DNA of 54,572 nt. Origin: an uncultured Prevotellaceae bacterium (GTDB taxonomy: Bacteria; Bacteroidota; Bacteroidia; Bacteroidales; Bacteroidaceae). Below, piece after piece: positions 7,337 to 14,686 of this stretch. The DNA is taken from assembly GCA_902794405.1 (NCBI GenBank), contig CADBHI010000008.1:1-54572 (forward strand), read 5' to 3'. Below the pieces are notes generated by a model, which was given only the letters and a program-made list of their open reading frames with translations, made no database searches and had not been told where the DNA came from. The translations under genes and the position numbers were made by a program. Positions within the stretch are counted from its first letter, which is position 1. Every line of letters starts with the position of its first letter.

Positions 7337-7390
7337 ACACGGAAAGCACAGAAATCACAGAAGGATTAGCTCAACGGCCCAAGCTCAGCT

Positions 7391-7431
7391 TCTCCCCACC
7401 CCTCTTTAAGGGGCGGGGCTGGGGGCGGGGT
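7391..7431 (+). repeat. REP-like G-rich palindrome, copy 5
   Basis: TCTCCCCACCCCTCTTTAAG then GGGCGGGGCTGGGGGCGGGG, matching copy 3. The rest of the 7119-7514 gap holds the two repeats above and a short CACAGAAATCACAGAA motif near 7345-7361. Confidence 0.85.
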
Positions 7432-7514
7432 GTGAGATTGGTGGAGATTTAAGGTTGGATGAATTCTCATGGAAAACACTGCGGCCTCGCCCGCCCATCG
7501 GTGGCAAGCGAAGC

Positions 7515-7631
7515 TTACTTGTTGTTGTAATGTTCCTCGGCCTGGATGACGAGCACGGAAACACGGTCGTCATAGATGTCGTAGATGATACGGTCGTCGG
7601 CCTCCTTGGAGTATTCTACGCTGTAGATCAT
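7515..7631 (-). pseudogene. Internally shortened RelE/ParE-like toxin
   Basis: The frame MIYSVEYSKEADDRIIYDIY continues to EEHYNNK in only 38 codons. The first dozen residues look like the start of a RelE/ParE toxin (strand 1), and the remainder looks like the C-terminal strands (YRxxY-type DRIIYDIYDDRVSVLVIQA). About 45-50 residues carrying both helices and most of the active site appear to be missing, without loss of frame. The start codon overlaps the antitoxin stop as ATGA. It is probably an inactive toxin remnant; the alternative of a genuine small protein is less likely. Confidence 0.6.
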
Positions 7632-7888
7632 AGGCTGTCGAAGTATTTCTGCATGTCCTCGGGAGTGCGGCACACGATGGTCTCGCCGCGTGCAGATTCC
7701 TGGCGTGCCTTCTGGATGCTGCGGCGCATGGCGGGGGTGATGGCGCGGTCGTCGGCAATGGTGGCGACACGCACGGAGGCGATGCCGCGAATGAGCTTCA
7801 GGGCCTTGCGTATTTCTGACGCCACGGCTCCTGACTCCAGCGTCACAATCATCTGCGTTGCCTGTGGCATTTGTACTGTTGCTTCCAT
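7628..7888 (-). CDS. Antitoxin-like protein paired with the RelE remnant
   Basis: From the ATG at 7888 the product has 86 residues (MEATVQMPQATQMIVTLESG...). It ends GETIVCRTPEDMQKYFDSL; such acidic or aromatic tails bind RelE/ParE toxins in small two-gene systems. An upstream in-frame start at 7930 is excluded because the -7 element at 7918-7925 lies inside it. The N-terminal half shows no clear DNA-binding motif, so the antitoxin subfamily is unknown. The intact antitoxin next to a shortened toxin suggests decay of the pair. Confidence 0.6.
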   Translation of the reverse strand: MEATVQMPQATQMIVTLESGAVASEIRKALKLIRGIASVRVATIADDRAITPAMRRSIQKARQESARGETIVCRTPEDMQKYFDSL

Positions 7889-7916
7889 ATTGTATCTGTT
7901 TTGTTCGCTTTCGCAT

Positions 7917-8028
7917 GCAAAGATAAGCATTTTTTTTGAATAGCGTACGCTTGGGGCGTTAAAAAATACCTATTCCCCGTAATTACCCCAAAAAGCCGAG
8001 TCTTGACCCCGCCCCCGGCCCCTCCCCT
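7917..8028. repeat. 112-bp duplicated promoter-bearing sequence, copy 2
   Basis: Counterpart of 7143-7253. It carries TATCTTTG on the minus strand (7925-7918) and the palindrome AGCGTACGCT at 7942-7951, in the same relative positions, and drives the antitoxin/RelE-remnant pair. Confidence 0.9.
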
Positions 8029-8143
8029 AAGATGGGAGGGGAGTGGCTTTTCTGTGATTTCCGTGGTTTCCGTGTGACCCCGCCCCCGACCCCTCCCCTA
8101 AGATGGGAGGGGAGTAGCTTTTCTGTGATTTCTGTGCTTTGAC
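8005..8143 (-). repeat. Two tandem 71-bp REP-like units (copies 6 and 7)
   Basis: Units start at 8005 and 8076 with GACCCCGCCCCCG, followed by a CCCCTCCCCTAAGATGGG palindrome and then a TTTTCTGTGATTTC motif, the inverse of the CACAGAAA repeats seen at about 5975 and 7345. Confidence 0.85.
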
Positions 8144-8184
8144 TTTCCCCTTCGGGCAGTCGAGCTAAACCTTCCGTGTGAGGA

Positions 8185-8475
8185 CTAACAGAAGCGGATG
8201 TCGGTGATGATTTGGCCGCCGGCCTGGGCATTGAGCAACTGTACGTAGTGCTGGCGGCGGAGGGAGAGGTCGGCACGTAGGGCGGGGGAGGAGAGGTGGA
8301 CGTAGAAGGTCTGGTTGATGATGTAGGTGTTGAGGGTGTAGCTGGCAATGAGCTCACCGGCTACCTCTGGCCATGACTCGACCAGTCGCTTCTGCATGAG
8401 CGGTGTCTCGAGCCCTTGGTCGCGCAGGTTGCGCAAGAGGATGTCCTTGATTTGTTGTACGTCGCGGCGGAACAT
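8185..8475 (-). CDS. DUF721/DciA-like protein
   Basis: The 96-residue product (MFRRDVQQIKDILLRNLRDQ...) matches the DUF721 family in length and pattern: an N-terminal helix, LVESWPEVAG (W/PxxxG motif), then strands ending ADLSLRRQHYVQLLN. In several bacteria DciA loads or assists the replicative helicase DnaB, and DUF721 genes often stand directly after recF, as here (13 bases). The function is inferred from family and position. Confidence 0.8.
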   Translation of the reverse strand: MFRRDVQQIKDILLRNLRDQGLETPLMQKRLVESWPEVAGELIASYTLNTYIINQTFYVHLSSPALRADLSLRRQHYVQLLNAQAGGQIITDIRFC

Positions 8476-8488
8476 GTTGGGTTAGCGT

Positions 8489-9607
8489 TTAGAGGTTAGA
8501 GATGAGGGTGATCTGACCTTCGTCGACGGTGAACATCTTGTGGTCGTTGGCGGTGGCGGTGAGGATTTGGTCGAGGTGCTCGCGGTTGGTGTCGGTGATG
8601 AAAATCTGTCCGAAGGCGTCGCCTGAGACCAGGGCCACGATCTGTTCCACACGGGTAGCGTCTAACTTGTCGAAGATGTCGTCGAGCAAGAGGATGGGTG
8701 TGCGCTGTGTGGCCCGCTTGAGCAGGGCAAACTGCGCCAGTTTGAGGGCAATGATGAAGGTCTTCTGCTGACCTTGCGAACCCTCGCGCTTCATCTGGTG
8801 GCCGTCGAGGCTCACTTCCAGGTCGTCGCGGTGGATGCCGTGCAGGGAGTAGCCCACGGCACGGTCCTTGAAGCGGTCGCGTTGGATGACCTCTAACAGC
8901 GGGCCTCGCTGACAATGGCTGGTGTATTGTAGCGCCACGAGCTCGTGACCGCCCGAAATCTGCTGGTAATACTGCTGGAGCAGCGGCGTGAGCTCCTCGG
9001 CAAAGGCCGTCCTCGCCTTGAAAATCTCCTCGCCGGAGGCGGCCATCTGCTCTTCGAAGATGCTGAGCACCTCGGGTTCCGGCTCTGCCTCCTGCTTAAG
9101 CAGGGTGTTGCGCTGCTGCAGGGCCTTGTTGTAGCGTGTCAGGGCGTCGATGTAGCTGTGGTTGGTCTGGGCGATGGTGACGTCCATGAGGCGCCGGCGT
9201 TCCTCGCTGCCACCAATAATAAAATAGGTGTCGGTGGGCGATACTAAGACAATGGGAATCAGCCCGATATGCTCCGAGAGTCGCTTGTACTCCTTCTTGT
9301 TGCGCTTGAAGTGCTTCTTCTGTCCCCGCTTCATGCCGCAGGTGATGAGCAGGCTGCTGTCAGCCGGCTGCCCATCGATGGCCCTGTAGGCCCCTTCGAG
9401 CATCATGAATTCCTGTTCGTGACGTATCACCTGCGAGTCGATGGGGTTGGAGGCCGAGTGACAGAACGAGAGGTAGTAGACGGCGTCGAGCACATTGGTC
9501 TTGCCCACGCCGTTGTGTCCGATGAAGCAATTGATCTTTGGCGAGAGCTCCAGAGTGGCTTCCGCAATGTTTTTGTAGTTGATAAGTGTCAGCTTTTCGA
9601 GTATCAC
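8489..9607 (-). CDS. recF: DNA replication and repair protein RecF
   Basis: The 372-residue length is normal for RecF. Walker A is GHNGVGKT (residues 30-37), the ABC-type signature region is GSQGQQKT, and Walker B is PILLLDDIFDKLD, followed by a D-loop. RecF is an SMC-like ATPase that helps load RecA at gapped DNA together with RecO and RecR. It is transcribed with the DUF721 gene; a -7 element TAATTTTG lies at 9612-9619 on the minus strand, immediately upstream of the start. Confidence 0.95.
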   Translation of the reverse strand: MILEKLTLINYKNIAEATLELSPKINCFIGHNGVGKTNVLDAVYYLSFCHSASNPIDSQVIRHEQEFMMLEGAYRAIDGQPADSSLLITCGMKRGQKKHFKRNKKEYKRLSEHIGLIPIVLVSPTDTYFIIGGSEERRRLMDVTIAQTNHSYIDALTRYNKALQQRNTLLKQEAEPEPEVLSIFEEQMAASGEEIFKARTAFAEELTPLLQQYYQQISGGHELVALQYTSHCQRGPLLEVIQRDRFKDRAVGYSLHGIHRDDLEVSLDGHQMKREGSQGQQKTFIIALKLAQFALLKRATQRTPILLLDDIFDKLDATRVEQIVALVSGDAFGQIFITDTNREHLDQILTATANDHKMFTVDEGQITLISNL

Positions 9608-9715
9608 GGTGCAAAATTACACTTTTTCTCTGCCAAAAACGAAAAAAAAACTAATTATTAATCGTTTTTCTCAAAAAAAGGAGCTTCGGCAGTCACTTAA
9701 TTCATAAATTATTTG

Positions 9716-9723
9716 TACCTTTG
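9716..9723 (+). promoter_or_regulatory. -7 element of the TPR-ribH-fucP-xth genes
   Basis: TACCTTTG, about 40 bases before the ATG at 9764. No TTTG is found 20 bases upstream. Confidence 0.5.
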
Positions 9724-9763
9724 TCGCCGCAAATGTCGAGAACAGTAAAAAAGTATAACAATA

Positions 9764-10435
9764 ATGGCAAAACAAATTAATCAGGGCGCTCCCCAGATGG
9801 AGGAGACGCTTTCAAAGAATGAGGCAATGTTCCTCAAGTATCAGAAGCAGATTATTGCTGCAGTAGCTGCTGTGGTGATCATCGTTGCAGGTTGTATTAT
9901 CTATCATCATTATGTGGCTGTGCCCAGCGCCCAGAAGGCAAGCACCGCCCTGGCCAAGGGTCAGCAGTATTTCCAGAACGAGGACTATCTGAAGGCCCTC
10001 AACGGCGACAGCATCGGTTTCGTCGGTTTCCTGAAGATTGCCGAGGAAGGTGGCGATGCCGGCAACCTGGCCAATCTCTATGCCGGACTGAGCTATGCTC
10101 AACTCGACAGCTGGTCAGAGGCTGTGAAGTATCTGGAGAAGTTCGACCAGAAGGACGATGCCATGATTTCGCCCGCCATGATCGGTGCCTTGGGTAACGC
10201 CTATGCCCACCTCGACCAGCTGGACAAGGCCGTGAGCCTGCTGAAGGAGGCTGCCGCCAAGGCTGACAACAACTCTCTGTCGCCCACGTTCCTGATTCAG
10301 GCTGGCGAGATTCTCGAGAGCCAGAACAAGAAGGACGAGGCCCTGAAGCTCTATCAGGAGGTGAAGGACAAGTACTTCAACTCGATGGCCTACCAGACCA
10401 TTGACGCTTACATTGAGCGTGCTTCTGCCAAGTAA
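9764..10435 (+). CDS. TPR-containing membrane protein (YfgM-like)
   Basis: The 223-residue protein has a short cytoplasmic N-terminus, one membrane segment (about residues 28-48, IIAAVAAVVIIVAGCIIY) and then repeated helix pairs typical of tetratricopeptide repeats (NLANLYAGLSYAQLDSWSEA, IGALGNAYAHLDQLDKAVSL, FLIQAGEILESQNKKDEALK). The layout resembles YfgM, an ancillary protein of the SecYEG translocon in E. coli, but this role is not shown here. It leads a rightward gene string with ribH 25 bases downstream. Confidence 0.75.
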   Translation: MAKQINQGAPQMEETLSKNEAMFLKYQKQIIAAVAAVVIIVAGCIIYHHYVAVPSAQKASTALAKGQQYFQNEDYLKALNGDSIGFVGFLKIAEEGGDAGNLANLYAGLSYAQLDSWSEAVKYLEKFDQKDDAMISPAMIGALGNAYAHLDQLDKAVSLLKEAAAKADNNSLSPTFLIQAGEILESQNKKDEALKLYQEVKDKYFNSMAYQTIDAYIERASAK

Positions 10436-10460
10436 TTTACAAAAAACTGAATAGACGACT

Positions 10461-10937
10461 ATGGCTACTGCCCTGCATAATCTGTCGGACTACGACTTCG
10501 ATAAGGTGCCCGATGCGTCGAACATGATCTTCGGCATTGTGGTGGCCGAGTGGAACCCGGAAATCACGGGTGCCCTGCTCGAAGGCTGTGTGAGTACGCT
10601 TGAGAAACACGGCGCGCTGCCTGAGAACATCCACGTGAAGACTGTTCCAGGCTCGTTCGAGTTGATTTACGGTGCTCACCAGATGACGCTCAACGACGGT
10701 TATGATGCAGTCATCATCTTAGGGTGCGTCATCCGTGGCGAGACCCCGCATTTCGACTACATCTGTCAGGGTGTTACCCAGGGCATTGCCCGTCTGAATG
10801 CCACCAACAACATTCCCGTGGTCTATGGGCTGCTGACAACCAACGACTTGCAGCAGGCCCGAGACCGTTCGGGAGGACGGTTGGGAAACAAAGGCGACGA
10901 GTGTGCCGTGGTAGCCATCAAGATGGCAAAGTTCTAA
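10461..10937 (+). CDS. ribH: 6,7-dimethyl-8-ribityllumazine synthase
   Basis: The 158-residue product has the family hallmarks: [13 protein letters not shown] at the N-terminus, [29 protein letters not shown] with the catalytic His, and [15 protein letters not shown]. It condenses the ribityl-pyrimidine with dihydroxybutanone phosphate in the penultimate step of riboflavin synthesis. No other riboflavin gene is in the window and no FMN riboswitch was seen upstream. Confidence 0.95.
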   Translation: MATALHNLSDYDFDKVPDASNMIFGIVVAEWNPEITGALLEGCVSTLEKHGALPENIHVKTVPGSFELIYGAHQMTLNDGYDAVIILGCVIRGETPHFDYICQGVTQGIARLNATNNIPVVYGLLTTNDLQQARDRSGGRLGNKGDECAVVAIKMAKF

Positions 10938-10943
10938 CCAACT

Positions 10944-12257
10944 ATGAAACAAAAATCCTTAATCAAAAGTGCTGACGGTGTGAGTTTTCTCGTGCCGTTT
11001 GTTCTTGTTACGTTCTGCTTTGCCCTCTGGGGCTTTGCCAACGACATCACCAACCCGATGGTAAAGGCGTTCTCGAAGATCTTCCGTATGAACGTGACCG
11101 ACGGTACCTTAGTACAGGTGGCCTTCTACGGCGGCTACTTCTGCATGGCCTTCCCCGCTGCCATCTTCATCCGCAAGTATAGCTACAAGGCCGGCGTGCT
11201 CATGGGCCTGGCACTCTATGCCATCGGAGCCCTGCTGTTTTTCCCGGCCAAGGGCGTAGGCATCTACGGCTGCTTCTTGGTGGCCTATTTCATCATGACC
11301 TGCGGCCTGTCGTTCCTTGAGACATCGTGCAACCCCTATATCCTGACCATGGGTCCTGAGGAGACCGCCACGCGCCGACTGAACTTAGCGCAATGCTTCA
11401 ACCCCTGCGGCTCGATCATCGGTATGTTCGTGGCCATGAACTTCATTCAGGCCAAACTCAACCCGATGAGCAGCGACGAGCGCGCCCTATTGAGCGATGC
11501 CGAGTTCGAGGCCATGAAGGATGCCGACCTCAGTGTGCTCATCTCTCCCTACCTGATTATCGGACTGGTCATCGTGGTGATGTTCCTGATTATCCGATTC
11601 ACCAACATGCCCAAGAACGGCGACATAGGCCACGATATCAGCATCGGGGCATCGCTGCGCAGGCTGTCTACGCTGAAGCGTTACCGTGAAGGCGTCGTGG
11701 CCCAGTTCTTCTATGTCGGTGCCCAAATCATGTGCTGGACCTTTATTATACAATATGGTACGCGCGTGTTTATGGCCGAAGGTATGGGCGAACAGGATGC
11801 CGAGGTGCTTTCACAACAGTATAACATCTACGCCATGCTCTTCTTCATCTCCTCGAGGTTTATTGCCACCTGGCTGATGAAGTGGGTGAAGCCAGCCACC
11901 CTGCTGTCGGTTTTCGGCATTATTGCCATGCTGCTGACGTTAGGTGTCATCTTCTTCCAGAACCGCATGGGACTCTATTGCCTGGTGGGCGTGAGTGGCT
12001 GTATGTCGCTGATGTTCCCCACCATCTACGGTATAGCCCTCGACGGCCTGGGCGACGATGCCAAGTTCGGTGCTGCCGGACTCATCATGGCCATTTTGGG
12101 TGGCTCTGTGCTGCCCCCGTTGCAGGCTATGATCATCGACCAGGGCGAGGTGTTTGGCTCTTATCCTGCCACCAATGCCTCGTTTGTGCTGCCGCTGTTG
12201 TGCTTCTTAGTGGTCACCATCTACGGCCAGCGTATTCGTAAGTCTGTTGTCTCATGA
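10944..12257 (+). CDS. fucP: Sugar:proton symporter of the FucP family
   Basis: A 437-residue major facilitator protein with about 12 membrane segments. FALWGFANDITNPMV, GGYFCMAFPAA and LSFLETSCNPYI are typical of the FucP/glucose-galactose subgroup. The substrate cannot be read from the sequence: L-fucose is the textbook substrate, but relatives in Bacteroidota carry other hexoses. It starts six bases after ribH and overlaps xth by four bases (ATGA). Confidence 0.85.
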   Translation: MKQKSLIKSADGVSFLVPFVLVTFCFALWGFANDITNPMVKAFSKIFRMNVTDGTLVQVAFYGGYFCMAFPAAIFIRKYSYKAGVLMGLALYAIGALLFFPAKGVGIYGCFLVAYFIMTCGLSFLETSCNPYILTMGPEETATRRLNLAQCFNPCGSIIGMFVAMNFIQAKLNPMSSDERALLSDAEFEAMKDADLSVLISPYLIIGLVIVVMFLIIRFTNMPKNGDIGHDISIGASLRRLSTLKRYREGVVAQFFYVGAQIMCWTFIIQYGTRVFMAEGMGEQDAEVLSQQYNIYAMLFFISSRFIATWLMKWVKPATLLSVFGIIAMLLTLGVIFFQNRMGLYCLVGVSGCMSLMFPTIYGIALDGLGDDAKFGAAGLIMAILGGSVLPPLQAMIIDQGEVFGSYPATNASFVLPLLCFLVVTIYGQRIRKSVVS

Positions 12258-13003
12258 AACTGATCAGCTGGAATGTAAACGGCCTGCGGGCCTGTGAGGG
12301 CAAGGGATTCAGCGACGTGTTCCGCGAGATGGATGCCGACTTCTTCTGCCTTCAGGAGACGAAGATGCAGGAGGGTCAGCTCGACCTACAGTTCCCCGGC
12401 TACGACAGCTACTGGAACTACGCCGACAAGAAAGGCTATTCCGGTACCGCCGTCTTTACCCGCCACAAGCCCATTAGCGTGGAGCGGGGCATCGGCATCG
12501 ACCTCCACGACCATGAAGGCCGTGTGCTGACGCTGGAAATGGAGCAGTTCTATCTGGTTTGCTGCTACACGCCCAACTCTCAGGATGGCTTGAAACGCCT
12601 GGACTACCGCATGTCGTGGGAGGATGACTTCCGTCAGTACCTGAAGAAGCTCGACCAGCAAAAGCCCGTCATCCTGTGTGGCGACCTGAACGTGGCCCAC
12701 GAGGAAATTGATATAAAGAACCCCAAGACCAACCGTCATAACGCCGGCTTTACCGATGAGGAGCGCGAGGCCTTCACCAACCTGCTGAACTGTGGCTTCA
12801 AGGACACGTTCCGTACGCTTTACCCGGAGCAGGTCACCTATTCCTGGTGGTCGTACAGGTTCCAGGCCCGTCAGAAGAACGCCGGCTGGCGCATCGACTA
12901 CTTTGTGGTCAGCGACCGCTTGATGCCCCTCGTTGCCGATGCCAAGATCCATACCGACGTGCTGGGCAGCGACCATTGCCCTGTGGAGTTGGTACTGAAG
13001 TAA
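12254..13003 (+). CDS. xth: Exodeoxyribonuclease III / AP endonuclease
   Basis: The 249-residue product shows the family motifs in order: MKLISWNVNGLRA, LQETKMQ, YSGTAVFTRHKP, CGDLNVAHEEID, NAGWRIDYFVVS and LGSDHCPVEL (catalytic Asp-His at the end). It cleaves at abasic sites and removes blocked 3' ends in base-excision repair. The start overlaps the fucP stop, so translation is coupled. Confidence 0.95.
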   Translation: MKLISWNVNGLRACEGKGFSDVFREMDADFFCLQETKMQEGQLDLQFPGYDSYWNYADKKGYSGTAVFTRHKPISVERGIGIDLHDHEGRVLTLEMEQFYLVCCYTPNSQDGLKRLDYRMSWEDDFRQYLKKLDQQKPVILCGDLNVAHEEIDIKNPKTNRHNAGFTDEEREAFTNLLNCGFKDTFRTLYPEQVTYSWWSYRFQARQKNAGWRIDYFVVSDRLMPLVADAKIHTDVLGSDHCPVELVLK

Positions 13004-13015
13004 GGGGCGCCCGCT

Positions 13016-13219
13016 CTCCCCGCCCCTGTAGGGGAGGCGCCGCAGCGGGCATCCGATCTCCCCGCCCCTGTAGGGGAGGCGCCGCAGCGGGCATCCGATC
13101 TCCCCGCCCCTGTAGGGGAGGCGCCGCAGCGGGCATCCGCTCTCCCCGCCCCAGTAGGGGAGGCGCCGCAGCGGGCATCCGATCTCCCCGCCCCTGTAGG
13201 GGAGGGGTTGGGGGAGGGG
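13016..13219 (+). repeat. Five-unit 42-bp array of a REP-like palindrome (copy 8)
   Basis: Units start at 13016, 13058, 13100, 13142 and 13184. Each has CTCCCCGCCCCTGTAGGGG and then a CGCCGCAGCGGGC core; the last unit instead ends in the usual GGGGTTGGGGGAGGGG. 42 is a multiple of three, which creates long false reading frames on both strands. There are no spacers, so it is not a CRISPR array. Confidence 0.95.
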
Positions 13220-13262
13220 ACAGTAATTTTGAATATAACTAAGTATAATTATAATTGAGATA

Positions 13263-13886
13263 ATGAGTTTTTTAAGCAAGCTATTTGGCAAGAAGGAAGA
13301 AACGACCAAGATTGGCGGCATGGAAGATTTCATGACCCTGATCCGCGTTTATTTCCAGGCAGTGATGGCTGCCGACCTGCATATCTCAAACCTGGCGGCT
13401 CTGCCCGACCTGCGGGTGTTTAAGCAAACCCTGAAGGTGCCTACGGTCAACAACCGCCTCGGAGTGGGAGAGAAGCAACGTGTGACGAAGATGATGAAGG
13501 AGATCTACCAGATGGACGAGTCGTTCACCCGTGAGATTGACCAGAGCATCCGCCGTCGCTGCAAGGGAGCGCAGGATGTGCAGACGTATATGTATCAGTT
13601 TCAGGGCTTTACCCAGGATTTGATGATGTTGACGTCGAACCTGATGAAGTTCAAGTTGCGTGTACCGAGTATCTTCAAGAAAACCATCTTCACCATGACC
13701 GAGAAAACCATCGATGACATCTTCAACAAGAACGATTTCACCGATGCCGGCGTCATGAAGACGGTGGTCGATATTCGCAAGTACAACCAGAAGCTCGGTT
13801 TCTCACAACAGTGGGTCACCAACTTCGTCTACCGCGTGGTGATGCTGGCCAAGAAAGAGAAGCAGCCGGCAGAAGCCAATAAGTAA
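13263..13886 (+). CDS. Conserved-looking protein of unknown function
   Basis: The 207-residue product starts MSFLSKLFGKKEETT, has no signal peptide or membrane segment and appears mostly helical, with charged stretches (KMMKEIYQMDESFTREIDQS, IRRRCKGAQDVQTYMYQFQG). It lies between the 42-bp repeat array and the zap genes and is probably cytoplasmic. I do not recognise a family or active site. Confidence 0.7.
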   Translation: MSFLSKLFGKKEETTKIGGMEDFMTLIRVYFQAVMAADLHISNLAALPDLRVFKQTLKVPTVNNRLGVGEKQRVTKMMKEIYQMDESFTREIDQSIRRRCKGAQDVQTYMYQFQGFTQDLMMLTSNLMKFKLRVPSIFKKTIFTMTEKTIDDIFNKNDFTDAGVMKTVVDIRKYNQKLGFSQQWVTNFVYRVVMLAKKEKQPAEANK

Positions 13887-13983
13887 GAGTTAAGAATTAA
13901 GAATTACGCCCCTAAAAAGGTTAAAACCTGTTAAGCGGCGGCAATCTCTTGTTCTTTCTTGCTCCATTCTTCGTTAATTTTTC

Positions 13984-13991
13984 TATCTTTG
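13984..13991 (+). promoter_or_regulatory. -7 element of the zap-rny genes
   Basis: TATCTTTG, 20 bases before the ATG at 14011; a CTTG lies 22 bases upstream as a weak -33. Confidence 0.5.
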
Positions 13992-14010
13992 TACGTCGAA
14001 AACTGTAGGC

Positions 14011-14310
14011 ATGACACAGAACGAGAAGGTTTTAGCAGCATTTGAGGCCCGTGTGCGCCAGCTGATTCTCCGTTTTCAGGAGCTGAAGAAGGAGAACTCA
14101 GAGCTCTACGCGATGATTGAAAAGCAGGAGCAGGACATCAAGAATGTGGAGGCTAAGATGGCTCAGACCCAGCGTGACTACGACTCGCTGAAGATGGCAA
14201 AGATGATGGAAATCACCGACGGCGACCTGGAGGAATCCAAGAAGCGGCTGTCGCGCCTGATTCGCGAGGTGAACAAATGCATATCAATGCTACAAGGCGA
14301 TAAGGCGTAG
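14011..14310 (+). CDS. Short coiled-coil protein, ZapB-like
   Basis: The 99-residue protein is almost all heptad-rich helix (VRQLILRFQELKKENSELYA, MIEKQEQDIKNVEAKMAQTQ). Size, composition and its place 34 bases before zapA suggest a ZapB-like partner of the division ring; coiled coils are hard to assign, so this is an inference from context. Confidence 0.6.
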   Translation: MTQNEKVLAAFEARVRQLILRFQELKKENSELYAMIEKQEQDIKNVEAKMAQTQRDYDSLKMAKMMEITDGDLEESKKRLSRLIREVNKCISMLQGDKA

Positions 14311-14344
14311 ACCGTAAGCCAATAGCTAAAAGCCAAAAACATCA

Positions 14345-14644
14345 ATGGCAGAAGTAAAAACAGGAAAACAACATATCAGTCTGAATATCTGCGACGAGAA
14401 AATCGACATCTACGTCAAGGCCGATGAAGAAGCCTACTACCGCGATGCCGAGAAACTCGTCAGGACTACTTATGGCAAATATGCTGATCTCTTCAGAGGA
14501 CGTCGTAGCGAGCGCTTTATCGCTGCCACCGCCCTGTTGGAGATTGGCGTGAAATACCAGATGGAGAGTGCCAGCAAGGATACAGACTCCTATAATACTC
14601 TTCTTGAGCGACTTACTTCCGATATTGATGAGGCGTTGAAGTAA
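14345..14644 (+). CDS. zapA: Cell division protein ZapA
   Basis: The 99-residue product (ISLNICDEKIDIYVKADEEA) carries the ZapA N-terminal strand pattern followed by a long C-terminal helix. ZapA bundles FtsZ filaments at mid-cell. It stands between the coiled-coil gene and rny, an arrangement common in Bacteroidota. Confidence 0.85.
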   Translation: MAEVKTGKQHISLNICDEKIDIYVKADEEAYYRDAEKLVRTTYGKYADLFRGRRSERFIAATALLEIGVKYQMESASKDTDSYNTLLERLTSDIDEALK

Positions 14645-14686
14645 GTTTATTCGAGAAGATTATTAACTTTATTATATATTTAATTT

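Noticed and set aside
10436-10460. FMN riboswitch before ribH
   Set aside because: Only 25 bases separate it from the upstream gene and no conserved element is seen.
13016-13219. CRISPR array
   Set aside because: The repeats are contiguous, without variable spacers, and no cas gene is present. The same holds for the 22-bp arrays.
12386-13333. Minus-strand frame of 315 codons with repeated RRLPYWGGE-like segments
   Set aside because: It arises because the 42-bp repeat is a multiple of three, and it lies opposite xth.
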